From Pseudopyrenochaeta lycopersici (Eukaryota; Ascomycota; Dothideomycetes; Pleosporales; Pseudopyrenochaetaceae), in contig NHZP01000014.1 of the NCBI GenBank assembly GCA_003313425.1, positions 310,001 to 374,000 on the forward strand: a stretch of DNA of 64,000 nt, read 5' to 3'. The notes under the pieces are model-generated. The model made no database searches and was not told the origin of the DNA. It was given only the letters and a program-made list of their open reading frames with translations. Position 1 is the first letter of the stretch. The number at the start of each line of letters is the position of its first letter. Below, piece by piece: positions 46,131 to 56,925 of the stretch. Both the position numbers and the translations under genes were made by a program.

Positions 46131-46712
46131 TCATCCCTCAAATTCTCGTCCGCCGCCGACATCAGTCTCGTTCTCCACTCCGTAGGCGTCTTCGAAGCTC
46201 GCCAGCTTGACGCCCCACATATCTACACCCTTCCCAGCTCTTCTGTCCTCCAGATCAAAATCCATATCCTCATTCCCGTCCCAGATGCCGTCGCCTGCCC
46301 ATCTGAACGCCAGAACAGCGCCGTCTTTCAACCCGGCTCCTTTTGGACAGTCTTTCACATTCGCCGCACTCGCTGTTGTGCCACCATTTGACTTCCTGCC
46401 TGCTTTTGCTTTGCCCTTACCCTTGCTATCCTCGCCGTCGCCATCAACCTCTGGGTACTCCCACTCGCCGAGCTGGAAGCCTTCGTGCGCATCGTTGATA
46501 TTGACTGGTCTACCAAGTTGTATTTCTGATGGTGTGGAGGGCAGAGGTATTGATTCGCCAGTCTCAGAGTCCTTAAGGCCAGTCTCTTGTAGCGCATCGT
46601 AGAGATATGATTTGATCGTTGTGAAGGTGTGTAGTGGGTCGACGTGTAGTAATACGGTAGTCTTGCGTGACTTGAGGCGGAGCGTCCATGTCTGTGGTGA
46701 TGGTGTAGCCAT
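46131..46712 (-). CDS. Conserved fungal hypothetical protein, possible ubiquitin-like fold
   Basis: Intronless gene for 193 residues starting MATPSPQTWTLRLKSRKTTV at 46712. The first 100 residues (strand, VDPLHTFTTIKSYLYDALQE helix, then the IQLGRPVNI and GEWEYPE blocks) have the rhythm of a ubiquitin-like domain. A low-complexity, Gly/Lys/Asp-rich linker follows, then a conserved-looking block (GAVLAFRWAGDGIWDGNEDM, VDMWGVKLASFEDAYG). I do not recognise a named family. It is divergent from the Tim17-like gene across about 565 nt. No signal or membrane segment is present, so it is probably cytosolic or nuclear. Confidence 0.7.
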   Translation of the reverse strand: MATPSPQTWTLRLKSRKTTVLLHVDPLHTFTTIKSYLYDALQETGLKDSETGESIPLPSTPSEIQLGRPVNINDAHEGFQLGEWEYPEVDGDGEDSKGKGKAKAGRKSNGGTTASAANVKDCPKGAGLKDGAVLAFRWAGDGIWDGNEDMDFDLEDRRAGKGVDMWGVKLASFEDAYGVENETDVGGGREFEG

Positions 46713-47277
46713 GGTGGGATTTTTGATGTACAGGAGTGACGACGAGATTCAAGAGAAGTACAATGAGTCGTTCCTGTCGCTCAAATCCTGCTGAGCGTGG
46801 GAGAGAGTGGCGATCGATGTTCGCGTCTTCGTGAACCCTATTAAGTGGTACAACGCGTCTCTTCTGTGTCGGAAAGGTAAGAGACAAGCCCTGAAGAGAT
46901 ACAAAGTGTAAGAACGCGCTCTTCCAAAAATTATGGAGGGGTACGCGGGGTTTAGGGAAGCGCGCCGGAGCAGACCACAATCCCTGTAAATATATCTTGG
47001 CAATTCAAGCTTGATGGTGAGATCAGAGCTTCAAGATCTTCAATTCACTACATCACCACTACTGTGGCTGTTAAACAGGTATCAAATTGAATCAATCGCC
47101 CCATTAAAAATCTCAAGAAGAGACAATCAGCTAAATTCACCACCCAATCGCTCAGCGCCCACCACTGCGCATCCCAGTTATCTCCGCAGCACCTCCGCAT
47201 AGCTGCATGAACATCACGCCGTACTCCCATCGACACAACCTCCAAAATTGGCCAACATAGGGCCTTCAAACCCCACA
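46713..47277. promoter_or_regulatory. Divergent promoter region, ubiquitin-like / Tim17-like genes
   Basis: The 565 nt between two head-to-head start codons must hold both promoters. No TATA box or clear motif is prominent. An in-frame TTG upstream at 47248 is not a likely start; ATG 47278 is preferred. Confidence 0.5.
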
Positions 47278-48015
47278 ATGGCGACAGAAGCACCTCCTCC
47301 CGCCACCATGCCACCCCCAGAACTCCTAGCAACGCCTCCAAAACCCTCACCCCACCCCTCAAACGCCCCCCGCCTCGGCATGTCCTTTGATCGGCGCCTC
47401 CTCCTCACCAGCGCCCTCTCCTTCGTATCCGGCTTCACACTGGGCTCCATAAACGCAGGCCACATGGCGTCGCTGCGCTTCCGCGCCGAGAACGCGCATC
47501 GACTGCCCATCTCGCAGCCAGGCTGGTACCTGTACCACAAGTCGAAGAACTACTACAAATGGAAATTTGGGGTGGTCGAGGGCCTGCGCAAAGGCGGATA
47601 CGTGGCCGTGTGGAGCGGTCTGTTTTTCGTCGTCGAAGAGTCCCTGGATGTGTTTCGCGGGACGTGGAGGGCTGGGCGCACAATGGCGGAGATGGAAGGC
47701 GTTGATGAGCTCGACATCAAGCGGATAGACCGGGGTGTTGATCGGAGTCGGGACTTTATAAGTAGCGCCATGGCGGGCATGGTTACGGGAGGGTTGTGGA
47801 GTGCGTGGCACCAATTCCCCATGTCGACTGCCGCGCGGACGATACGGCTTGGCTTGATTGTCGGGCTAGGGTTTGGGCTGGGTCAGGATGGGCTGGCGTG
47901 GGCGAAAGAGAGGTTTGGAGAGGAGGGGCCAGTGAGTGAGAGTTGGCTTCACAGGGGATCGAAGAATAAGCAACTTGCTGAGGAGGTTAGGAGCAGTATA
48001 GAGCGTGAGGAGTAG
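47278..48015 (+). CDS. Tim17/Tim22/Tim23-family mitochondrial membrane protein
   Basis: Intronless gene for about 245 residues, starting at ATG 47278 (MATEAPPPATMPPPE). Four hydrophobic Gly/Ala-rich segments are visible: SALSFVSGFTLGSINAG, GGYVAVWSGLFFVVEESL, FISSAMAGMVTGGLWSAW and LGLIVGLGFGLGQDGLAW. They have the GxxxG-type packing of the Tim17/22/23/Pmp24 superfamily. A charged loop (VDELDIKRIDRGVDRSRD) lies between helices 2 and 3. The protein is longer than Tim22 and closer to TIMMDC1-like or other fungal Tim17-domain proteins; its precise role (translocase or complex I assembly) is not determined. It is probably in the inner mitochondrial membrane. Confidence 0.8.
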   Translation: MATEAPPPATMPPPELLATPPKPSPHPSNAPRLGMSFDRRLLLTSALSFVSGFTLGSINAGHMASLRFRAENAHRLPISQPGWYLYHKSKNYYKWKFGVVEGLRKGGYVAVWSGLFFVVEESLDVFRGTWRAGRTMAEMEGVDELDIKRIDRGVDRSRDFISSAMAGMVTGGLWSAWHQFPMSTAARTIRLGLIVGLGFGLGQDGLAWAKERFGEEGPVSESWLHRGSKNKQLAEEVRSSIEREE

Positions 48016-48475
48016 ATGTTGATTACGCAGAGGATCAAGATCAGAGATCATATTCCACTCAAATGCGACTCGTGAAGAGTCGCGGAAACAAGTTGGCGAC
48101 GGCGAAGACGCGCTGCGATGAAGCAAAGAAGCCAGAACGAAAGGAAGATTGGGCAAAGATGTCTCAAAGACCAGTCAGGGCCAGCATCACCAACAGGACG
48201 AGTGCTCAGTACAAGGGTGTGGTAGAAAAAGACATAGTCTATCTTGTGGCTCATCAGGCGACAGTACTCCACGTAACATCTCAATAATAGATGAACGACT
48301 CCATCACGATATCGCTTCTTGTCTCTTCTTGTTGTGTCTTTGATTTTTTGTTTTTGGATATCATCAAACCCAACGTTGTCTATCGTATCAATCATGCAAT
48401 TCATCCCGAGGCGCATCTTTGCTTTCCAATTCGCCTTTCTCTCCTCCTGCCTCTCCTTCTCTGTTCCACGACCGT
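48016..48475. other. Convergent 3' intergenic region
   Basis: The Tim17-like gene (+) and the PheRS alpha gene (-) end toward each other here. No additional gene is seen. Confidence 0.5.
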
Positions 48476-50343
48476 CTACTCCTTATCGAAGCGAACGGCC
48501 GGTTGTTCCCGAATCCAGTTCAAATCCACCTTGTGTCCCAGCAACTCCCTAATGTTGCTGACCCCATACTTCATCATCGTCGGTCTCTCCAGACTCAAAC
48601 CAAAGCCGTAGACGCGCATATTCTTGGGCAAACCCATGGGCTCCAACATCTCAGGGCGGAACATGCCAGAGTTGCCGATTTCGATCCAGCGCTTTAGGCC
48701 AGCATGGTAGCCAAAGATTTCCATGGACGGCTCGGTGTAAGGGTTGTAAGCAGGCTTGAAGCGTAAGTTCGAGAGGCCCATGTTGGCAAAGAAGTCTTCC
48801 AAGAAACGTTGGAGACCTAGTATGCATTAGCGAAATCCTGGTACGCAAGTCAGTAAGACAAGGTGAGCTTACCGCCTAGGGTGAGACCAAAGTCAGCAAT
48901 CACACCTTCAATTTGGTGGAACTCTGCAAGATGCGTTGCGTCGACTGTTTCGTTTCGGAAGACACGGTCAATGGAGAAGTAGCGCGCTGGTCGAGGGTCT
49001 TCCGCAAGTCGGTGGAGGGCCCATGTTGATACAGCGGTGGTATGTGTTCGCAGAACAAGGCGCAAGCTCTCCTCTTCCTCCCAGGAATATCGATCTGCAA
49101 ACATTGTTAGCACACTATACACAGAGACTGGTGAGCCATTTTGCAGATCATGCAAGACCTCGGGCGGTATAGACATACATCCTATTGAGCCAAACGCACC
49201 GTCTTGGTGTACTTTCTTGACACCCTGCCAGTATTCTTCGAAGTCTCTCGACTTCTTCTCCTTCTTCTCGCTATCTAGTGTCGCAAAAAGCCGTTTTGAA
49301 CTAGCTTCCATGAATTCCATGGTAGCTTCATTCACTGGGTCTAACCGCGGCTTATCAGCCTTTGAAGGATGCGAAACAAAGAAGGTATCCTGCATGTCAC
49401 GAGCGGGATGTTGCTGAGGTACAAATAGGGCGTCGAAGTTCCAGAAGCCGGTGTCAACGTAGCTAGAGCCTGTCAGTCACGGTTATGAATCCCGGGTAAG
49501 AGGTGCAAACTCACTGTCCAGTTGGCATCTCGATGAAACCTTGTGAGAAGAAAATGTTCCTGAACTCTTGTCTGACCTTGTTGAGGGGATGTAAGGCGCC
49601 AGCATTCTGATTTGCACCCAGAGCAGCGAAGTTGTATGGTTTGAAATTCGCTGTTTCCCAAGCACCATTCACAAGTAGATCGGCAGTCAAGTCGGTGTGC
49701 TCCACCGGTATTTCTTTCGCATACTTCGGGCCCTTGTTCACGGTATAGCTGATGACTTTCGTAACGGTGACAAGCTTCTTCTTCTTCAATTGGGCGAGTA
49801 GCTTCGCATCGGACACTGATTGAGTATCTTTGATCTCCTTGAGCATGTCTCTGTTGGTGTCTTTGGGCTCTTCAGTCAAGAGCAAGACCAAGGAGTCGCC
49901 ATCTTTCTTGATCCATTTGTTCTTGAAGCCATTTCCCTGTCCTACGCTCGCGGATTCAGTTCCAACGATGCTCTATGCCAACCTTGTCAGTCACAATCTG
50001 GTGAAATTTATCCAGAAGCTGTACCCACCGGCAGGTCCTTGATTGGTATCTTCCCCGCTTCTTTCACTGCTTTCCAAACCTTGAACTCATGACTTCCATT
50101 CTCAACAATGCCCTCTGATTCTGGTGTCAAAACGACCTTTTCCGAGTCTATCGCCTTATATTCGACCATGGACCGGCTTGCTAGCCTGTCCAGCGCAGCC
50201 TTAATTTCGGCCTGCGATATAGCGGGGAAGTCTTCATTGGTTTGGAGGGGCTCTTTGGTGTCGAGGAGATCGAGGACTTCTTGCGTAAGGTTGCGACCCT
50301 TCGTTTCGAGCGGAACGGGCACCGGGCCCCGTGTTCCTGGCAT
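48476..50343 (-). CDS. FRS2: Phenylalanyl-tRNA synthetase alpha subunit, cytosolic (FRS2-like)
   Basis: Class II synthetase subunit of about 539 residues that, with the beta subunit, charges tRNA-Phe in the cytosol. Exons: 50343-50029, 49972-49515, 49462-49179, 49094-48873, 48816-48476. Introns are 56, 52, 84 and 56 nt with GTGGGT, GTGAGT, GTATGT and GTAAGC donors. The N-terminal third carries winged-helix tRNA-binding repeats. The core shows [28 protein letters not shown] (joined across intron 3), [19 protein letters not shown] (motif 2) and [20 protein letters not shown] (motif 3). All key segments are intact. Each exon boundary was placed so that these blocks read through. Confidence 0.95.
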
Positions 50344-51334
50344 ATTTGTGGTTGTAGTGTAGTTGATCAGTGCAATGCTTCAAGACGTGGGGTTCTGCGT
50401 ATGAGTCGAAAGCACATCGGAAATTTGGCGGCCCGCTCGGACCTTCAGTTAATGTGATTGGCTCAGTACTGGAGCAAAGCATACGCAACGAGAGAACAGT
50501 CACTTATTCTCTTCTAAATGACTGGACCGCAAGAATAACGAGCTCACCTACGTCTCCTAGAACAAACTATGGTTACCGCATTTAGTTTAGTACGCCTGTC
50601 TTGCCGTTGCATTCCTCTTTTGCACATCCACAGTTCCGTCTGTTATGCTCACTGCATGGCCTGTGGTCCTCTGGAATGACAGGATTTGCAGAACAGCAAT
50701 ATCGTATTCCTTTTATTTTGGCTCGTATCAGTGGATATGAATTCATAAATTCTCACAATAATGCATTAGCACGTAGTCAGGTGTCGATATAGTGATAATT
50801 GATTACTTCAATTGCATTCATAATCTACAACCACACGAAGAGACCAGTCTTGGGTGATAGTAACAAAGCTCCCAATAGATAGATCCCATCGTCTACACGT
50901 GTCCACATGTCAAGTGTGCGCCGAACGAAACATCGCTTCTTCCTCTCGACGCACCAACACTCCTCAACTTCCAGTAGCTACTGCGTCGCTTCCTTCCACA
51001 AACAATCCCGAACTTCGTGTGCCAAATCCAAAACGCGCCAACCGAAGGAATGGATGCCACACACTGGCTAATTACACTTCCATTGACTTTTTGGGTGGAA
51101 AAAAGGTATACGCTTAATATGAAACGACAGGTTTAAAAGTGCCGGGAAAGAAAATGCTCAGATCGAATCGTTGCGAAAACGCCTCCAAACGCCGCCCGAT
51201 GGTAAAGCGCAAATGATGATAGCGCTGCATATGCGGATGTCGAGAATCTATAACAGGCGCATCGACGCCCGCAAGTGAAAAAGCAGAAAGGAAAAACGGT
51301 GAATTAAAAGGGTATAAAGGTGGGGCGTAGAGAA
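50344..51334. other. Intergenic 1 kb, PheRS promoter side / DUF3405 3' side
   Basis: Both neighbours are on the minus strand. The left end is the PheRS upstream region, the right end the DUF3405 3' UTR. No gene or RNA was recognised. Confidence 0.5.
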
Positions 51335-53536
51335 TCACTCGGATCCCTTCTCGTACTTCACTGGGTGGAAGAGCGTTGGGCGCATGCACAATCTTCCAGT
51401 TCCAGCCTCTTCCTCGGCTGGGCCACCCTTATCGTTTTCGCGAGAGCCGAGCCACCTCCTCCACCATTCTGATGAGAAGCCGGCGTTGTAGTAGAAGCTG
51501 TTGCCGAGCTGATTGTGCTCACCCCAGCCAAAGACGCTGTCTGTCGGTTTTGGGGGCTTGTTGAAGGTACCGTCGATATTCTCGAGAGGCCAGTTGTGGT
51601 CGAAGTAGACGGGGTGGGCAGCGTACACTGCTTTCAGGCCGTGGTGGAACGCGACCGAGGGCGGCCACATCTCGGGGAACATGTGATGCTTCATGAGATA
51701 GGTTTCGCGATGCATCAGATCCAATAGACGTTTTGATAGACGTGATACTGTGATGATGGCGCAGCGTCGTGGGGGTTCGGGGAGCTCAAGATCGTACCCA
51801 GTCACATCGTCGCGGAAGACCCAGTTCGTCTTGGCGGGATCGAAGATAGGATTGAAGGTGATGATATCGGCTTCCTCGCCGACACCCCATTCGTAATTGT
51901 CCTGAAGGTATGACCGCGGTGGCTCGGTCTCAGGGGGGCTGGGAAGCATGCCCGTGTTTTCGAACTTTGGTGGGCCCCAAACAGGCTTCTCATCACTGTT
52001 GTAGAGTTCTTCCTCGACCATCTCGGTGAAATTCTTCCACGATCCGTGGAGTTCGGGAATGTAGTAGCGGGATGAGCGCTCCCAGAGGCCTTTGCGAGGC
52101 TGCTTCTTGGCCCACTCGCCGATCTTGTTGTGGAATTCGTAGTAGTGGCCAGTGAGGCGGAGATCCATCTCCCAGTTCCAGTAGAAATCATACTCTGGTC
52201 GAGCTTGAGAGAACCACTGCAGAGCAAAGTGGGCGCTGCGATAGACGGAGTGAACGGGTGCTTTGGCGTGGTTGTAGACGTTGTTGGGGAACGGCTCAGG
52301 GTAGTACATGCGCATTTGCTGCTCAGACCACAGAGTAGCCATGCCCCAGAATTCCTTGGGAAGGTTGTCCTCGATAACTTTCTGGTAGATCTCTTCCGAG
52401 GACCAGATGGGCAGGCTGTCGTCCTTGACGTGGAGCAGAAAGTGAACATCATACTCGCCTCCAGACTTGAGGGAAAGCTCATTGATCATGGCTCGGATTG
52501 TAAGGATCTGGTAGTCGCTGTACTTGTAGCCAGTCCAGGTGCGAAGAATGTAGGCGTGGCGGGGCACCTTCTTCTTGGTGGGCCCGGACTCCTCAGTCGA
52601 CTCGGTGGCATTCTTTTCGAAGCGGTGCTTGTTCTTCTCGTGGCATCGCTTCTGGGCTGAGGCCCAGTTGACCTTTCGGTAGTCGACCTTCTTCTCCCAG
52701 CTCCAGATCTTGTCGGCTCCAGCCTTTTCAGACTTGCCCGACATCTCGAGGCCGCCCTCATCGCGGGAGTAGGAGTAGCCATAAGGTCCAAAGCGACCAA
52801 AGCGGTCAAAGCAGACCTTGTCATTCATGCCAAGTTCCTCGTAGGAGCCGAAGAAGGGTGCAGTCATGTTCTGGGGAATGCCAGGATAGGCGTAGATGTC
52901 AGGCAGATCGACCTTCTCGTCCTCGTCGAGGTAGCAGGTCGACACCTTGTCGTGGTCCTTGAGGTATTCGGCAGAGTCGAAGTTGTATGGATCGAAGGGC
53001 ACAGGGTCGAGCGGTGGCTCCTTGTTATCCTTGGACATGTGCGGCCACTTGGGCTTGATGTTGTCCTCAGGGTTGGGGCTCTGCGAGTACTTGACAAAGT
53101 CCTGCTCAGAGACCCAGTCGCCATAGGGGACAAGGGTACGAACACCATTAAAGAAGCCGTTCAGACTGTGCCAATTAGCTATGGTGGGACGTGGCGTGGG
53201 CGGTGGGCGTGCTTACCGAGGGTAGTGCTCCCAGTGGTACTGTTTCCTGTCCTCGCCTTTCCGTTGCTGCGCGTTCCACCTGTGCCTCCTGTAGATACCG
53301 GTGCCGAGCATGGACAGCATGAGCACCGCAGTCACGGCAAGCGTGATGAGACGTGCAAACGACATGCGTGGGCGCTGCATGCGGTTGGCCCAGGCTGGCT
53401 GGCGGTACTTGTTGCCCCATGACTTGCTGCTGAAGAGCGGCAGAGGCGACGAGTTCTGGCTGTCGAGGCCAGGCAGCTTCTCGTAGTTGAAGCGTGTCCG
53501 TATGAACAGCTTCCCGGCATTGAAGCGTGAGGCCAT
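51335..53536 (-). CDS. DUF3405-family type II membrane protein (glycosyltransferase-like)
   Basis: About 716 residues. Exon 1 is 53536-53217 and exon 2 is 53165-51335; the 51-nt intron has donor GTAAGC and acceptor GGCACAG and joins HYPR to LNGFFNGVRTLVPYGDW. A short basic cytosolic tail is followed by one membrane anchor (LITLAVTAVLMLSMLGTGIY) and a large lumenal domain, the topology of Golgi enzymes. The lumenal part contains PRHAYILRTWTGYKYSDYQI, EYDVHFLLHVKDD, YDFYWNWEMDLRLTGHYYEF (acidic cluster reminiscent of nucleotide-sugar-binding DxD) and ETYLMKHHMFPEM, typical of fungal DUF3405 proteins (PF11885). The reaction is not established for the family. Transcription is probably independent of the PheRS gene. 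Confidence 0.85.
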
Positions 53537-55755
53537 TGTGGTGAATTAGGTATAAAGCGTGCTATGCAGCTGCTGTTGCTTTATCGCATCTGCGGCGAAA
53601 GCTGCGCGAAAGAAGTCGCCCGCGGGTGAAAGAGCTGCGGGTGGAGTGATGGCGAGCCTGCGTGTATGTGGCCGCGCGAAAGTGCAGGTGAGGGAGCGGA
53701 GGGAGGGAGCACTGGATGACAGCGGACACTGAAACGAACGTACTGTCCTAAGGACGAGCAGGATTAAGGCGCTGTTGGGAGAGAAAACGGGCTGAAGAGG
53801 ATGAGCGCTGACGGAAAAAGGGTGCGCGCCCCAGACAGCCTAGCGTCCTTCGCACCTGCCGTCGGCGCTAGCCTTCCTTCCGATGAAAAAAACTGGAGCG
53901 GCACCGACAAAAGAGATCAGCTAGCTTATGCACCGGCGGAAGCCCAAGAAGATGCTGGAGTGGAGAGAACGGCGGTCCCAGGGGAATTGGACTGTCTGGC
54001 TGTTGCTTGCCTTTCCTCTGGCTGCTGCTCACGCTCGCCGTCGTTATCGCACGCTGCGCGAGTCGCCCAACCAAAACGCGCCCAGCAAATTCACTGCTTA
54101 TCGAGTAGCCCCCGCCACCCTGCATAAGGCATCGCCCAGTGCAACGGCATTGCGCCCGTCTGCCCGTCGCCTCAACAACAACAAGAGCAGCGAGCTGAGG
54201 TGCTATTCTCGCGTGCTGATCGCTGGCCTGCCCGTGAGAAACATCACGCAGTCTTTAATGTCGTTGACGTCTGCAAGCAACGCCTGCCCCCGGCTGCGAT
54301 GCCGCGACCACGACGAGATTATGGACTGACCACGGCCCCTGGCCAGGACACATTTGACCCGTTGCCCGCCCCTGGCGAGGTTCGCAGCAGAGCTACCAAT
54401 CTCGCGGCCTCTAATTGGTGTCATCTCGGCTTCGTCAGCCCTTCCGCTAGAGCCTTTCGGAATTGCGTGCGCGTCCTTTCTGGTGGCGGGTTTCGCGGGC
54501 CACTGACGGCGAGGCTTGGCCTAAAAATACCGCCGCATCGAGGCATCGAGCATTGAGCTTGCACCGTCAAAAATGCTGCCGGCTATGTCGCACCTGCAAC
54601 AGCTGCCCTGGTTGGGCCTGGCAATTCTCTCACTCGATGCATTTTGTCGTGGGATGCGCGAATTGCCAGTCTGGCCCCCTCGAACGACACCCCGCACCCA
54701 CCCTTGAATCCTTCAGGAAGGACCGCACCGCATCCCGTGCCATGACGTCTGAGCGCTGTGGATCACGCACCAGAATGTCTATCCTCGATAAGTCGGGAAG
54801 CCAAGGTGTTCGGGAATGTCACAGAGGGGGTTGGCTCCTGTTTTCCCTACACCTGCCAGACCCGCATTTGCCCGCCCATGCGTGTTGCCAACGCCACCAA
54901 CACGCTTGTTGCTTCAACCGCCAATGCAGGAACAATGCGGCGTTTGATTCTCTCTTGCCGCACTGCTCGACCTCCCGCGCATTTTGCCGAACTCTGATTC
55001 ATCGTGACCGTCGTGAGGCTCAAATCTAGCATCTTCGCTGTATGCTACACCCCAGCGTCAGGTGTGAGTTTAGTGAAAACAGTCGCCTGATTATCCCCAC
55101 ATATTTAACACTTCGACGCGCAATCAAGGTTTCCACGATCCACTCCACACTGCTCATGCTGCCTTGTTTGCAAGAGTAGAAGCGGAATACTGCTCTTCAC
55201 CATAGCAATTGTCTCCTCTGCTAGGGGCATTAACTCTGAAGATCTGTTTACCTTTGCGTCGGCGTGGGTCGTTGCTAGTAAAGAATCGACCGCAACGGCA
55301 GACCATGTTTCGAATAAACGTCACGGGCCCCGAAAATAGCAACAGCGGAGCCTTCATACATTGTTTTGTTTTCTGATGTGCACATGTCTAAACATTGGCC
55401 AGGCTTGCCACGTTGTGGGAAACGTACACTATCACGCCTGGTGGTGGAACGGCTTCCTCTGCCGCACTACCACTATACTTGCCACGCGCCACCGCGTGAA
55501 ACCTCGTACTTGGATATTTACTACTATGGTGCACTCTTTTCCCGTGCAACGAACACCCAGGGCCTTTCTACCTTGTGTAAAACGTGCGCGGTCATAATGA
55601 AGCATCCCAGCAGCACACCGCACCCATCAAACCGTTCTTTCATGAACAGGACAAGCTGTTCGGCAGCATTATCTGCAACTCTGCAGCCTTGGAGATGCGC
55701 TGCAATGCCACTTGACCGACCATAAGAGTGCAATTCAACTCATATTCCTCAACCA
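53537..55755. other. Gene-free 2.2 kb
   Basis: GC-rich first half with several long but characterless frames on both strands, then AT-richer sequence. Neighbours on both sides are minus-strand genes: the DUF3405 promoter is on the left and the LicD-like 3' UTR on the right. No coding unit is supported. Confidence 0.5.
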
Positions 55756-56925
55756 TCAATGGGCATTACTGCTTCCAGACAGAACATGCACATCACCGCG
55801 ATGTCCTGCTTTTAGTTCATACCGTTTCTCCTTCTCGCCCATTCCCTGCGTCCCCTTTGTCCCATCCACTGGCTTCCTTGCCCTCTCACTCCCCGCCTTC
55901 TTACTACCCTGCCTCCAGCTCTTCTTCCCAGCAACTCTATGCGACTCCCGATCTGCCAACGCCAGGTTCTGCTGCTGTGTCGGCTCCGCAACCACCCATT
56001 CATGCTTCTCGGGATCGAAGCCGTACCCGTTGAAGTACGTGTTTGTGAGCGCTTCTGGACCGTATTCTTCAAGCAGGAGCTCCTCGTAGGCGTAGGGGAT
56101 CTTGACGACGACGGACTCGAAGGTCGTCTGTCGCAGGGGAAAGATTTGGGAGTGGGAGTATGCGTGCTGGTCTTTGGTGTAGAGCTCAATATCTGAGTCG
56201 TCTTCAGGTACGTGGGACGCGTGTAATGAGGGAATAGGCGCTACATGGACAGTTGTAATGTCAATGTACAATCCCGTGGATGTGTCAATCCACCGCGCAT
56301 CGATGACATTGTGTTTATCCCGTGTACTTGTGTTTGTGTAGTTCGGGTTCACCTCTAACAGGTATTTCTTCCCGCTTTTCAAGGTGTCTTCTTGTAGCAT
56401 GCGCTTGCGTCGGCTAACTTCCTCCTCAAGTGTCCCTTCTTTCGCTGCGAAGCTCTCTGCAGTCTGCGCAACGGCCAGATCTCGGCCGGTGAAATGATGG
56501 ACGGTCATATTCCACCAGTTGGCCAATTGCTTTATACTCCTCTCATCCACCATAACATCCACATCGCTGTCCCATGGCATGATCTTGCCATTCCACCACC
56601 AGCCTAAAAGACACCCATGCATGATCCATGTTCTTATGCCTATCCTTTCCATTGTCTCCATATACGTCTTCAATAGGAGTCGTAAATGGAATGCGCGCGT
56701 ATCGAGTGGCAATTCTTCTTGAGCGAAGCGGCCATCGTAATGAGGATCAAACAACGACTCGTGGAAGAACTTGTCGGGTCGTGTGACGGAGTCCGGGTTC
56801 GAGTGATCGGTTGAGAGGCTCGTAAGACCACGAAGCGCGCGGAAGTCTGCGCTTCGTTGTTGTAGCGGTGCTGAGGAGGTGAGCTGGGTGAGAGAGAGCA
56901 GCAACAACTCTGCGGGTAGCTTCAT
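55756..56925 (-). CDS. Secreted LicD-family protein (Mnn4-like phosphotransferase domain)
   Basis: Intronless gene for about 389 residues. ATG 56925 opens a signal peptide (MKLPAELLLLSLTQLTSSA); an upstream in-frame TTG is not needed. The LicD core is visible as LLKTYMETMERIGIRTWIMH, LLGWWWNGKIMPWDSDVDVM (DxDxD acidic motif), KYLLEVNPNY, NVIDARWIDTSTGLYIDITT and a C-terminal PYAYEELLLEEYG. LicD/Mnn4-type proteins transfer phospho-linked groups such as phosphocholine or mannosyl-phosphate to surface glycans. There is no second membrane helix. The last 60 residues are Lys/Arg/Gly-rich and disordered. It is divergent from the NmrA-like gene across about 1.6 kb. Confidence 0.87.
   Translation of the reverse strand: MKLPAELLLLSLTQLTSSAPLQQRSADFRALRGLTSLSTDHSNPDSVTRPDKFFHESLFDPHYDGRFAQEELPLDTRAFHLRLLLKTYMETMERIGIRTWIMHGCLLGWWWNGKIMPWDSDVDVMVDERSIKQLANWWNMTVHHFTGRDLAVAQTAESFAAKEGTLEEEVSRRKRMLQEDTLKSGKKYLLEVNPNYTNTSTRDKHNVIDARWIDTSTGLYIDITTVHVAPIPSLHASHVPEDDSDIELYTKDQHAYSHSQIFPLRQTTFESVVVKIPYAYEELLLEEYGPEALTNTYFNGYGFDPEKHEWVVAEPTQQQNLALADRESHRVAGKKSWRQGSKKAGSERARKPVDGTKGTQGMGEKEKRYELKAGHRGDVHVLSGSSNAH

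Noticed and set aside
53801..55029. Several 100-190-codon frames in GC-rich DNA upstream of the DUF3405 gene
   Set aside because: GC-rich DNA gives long chance frames; compositions differ from the genes and no domain is seen.
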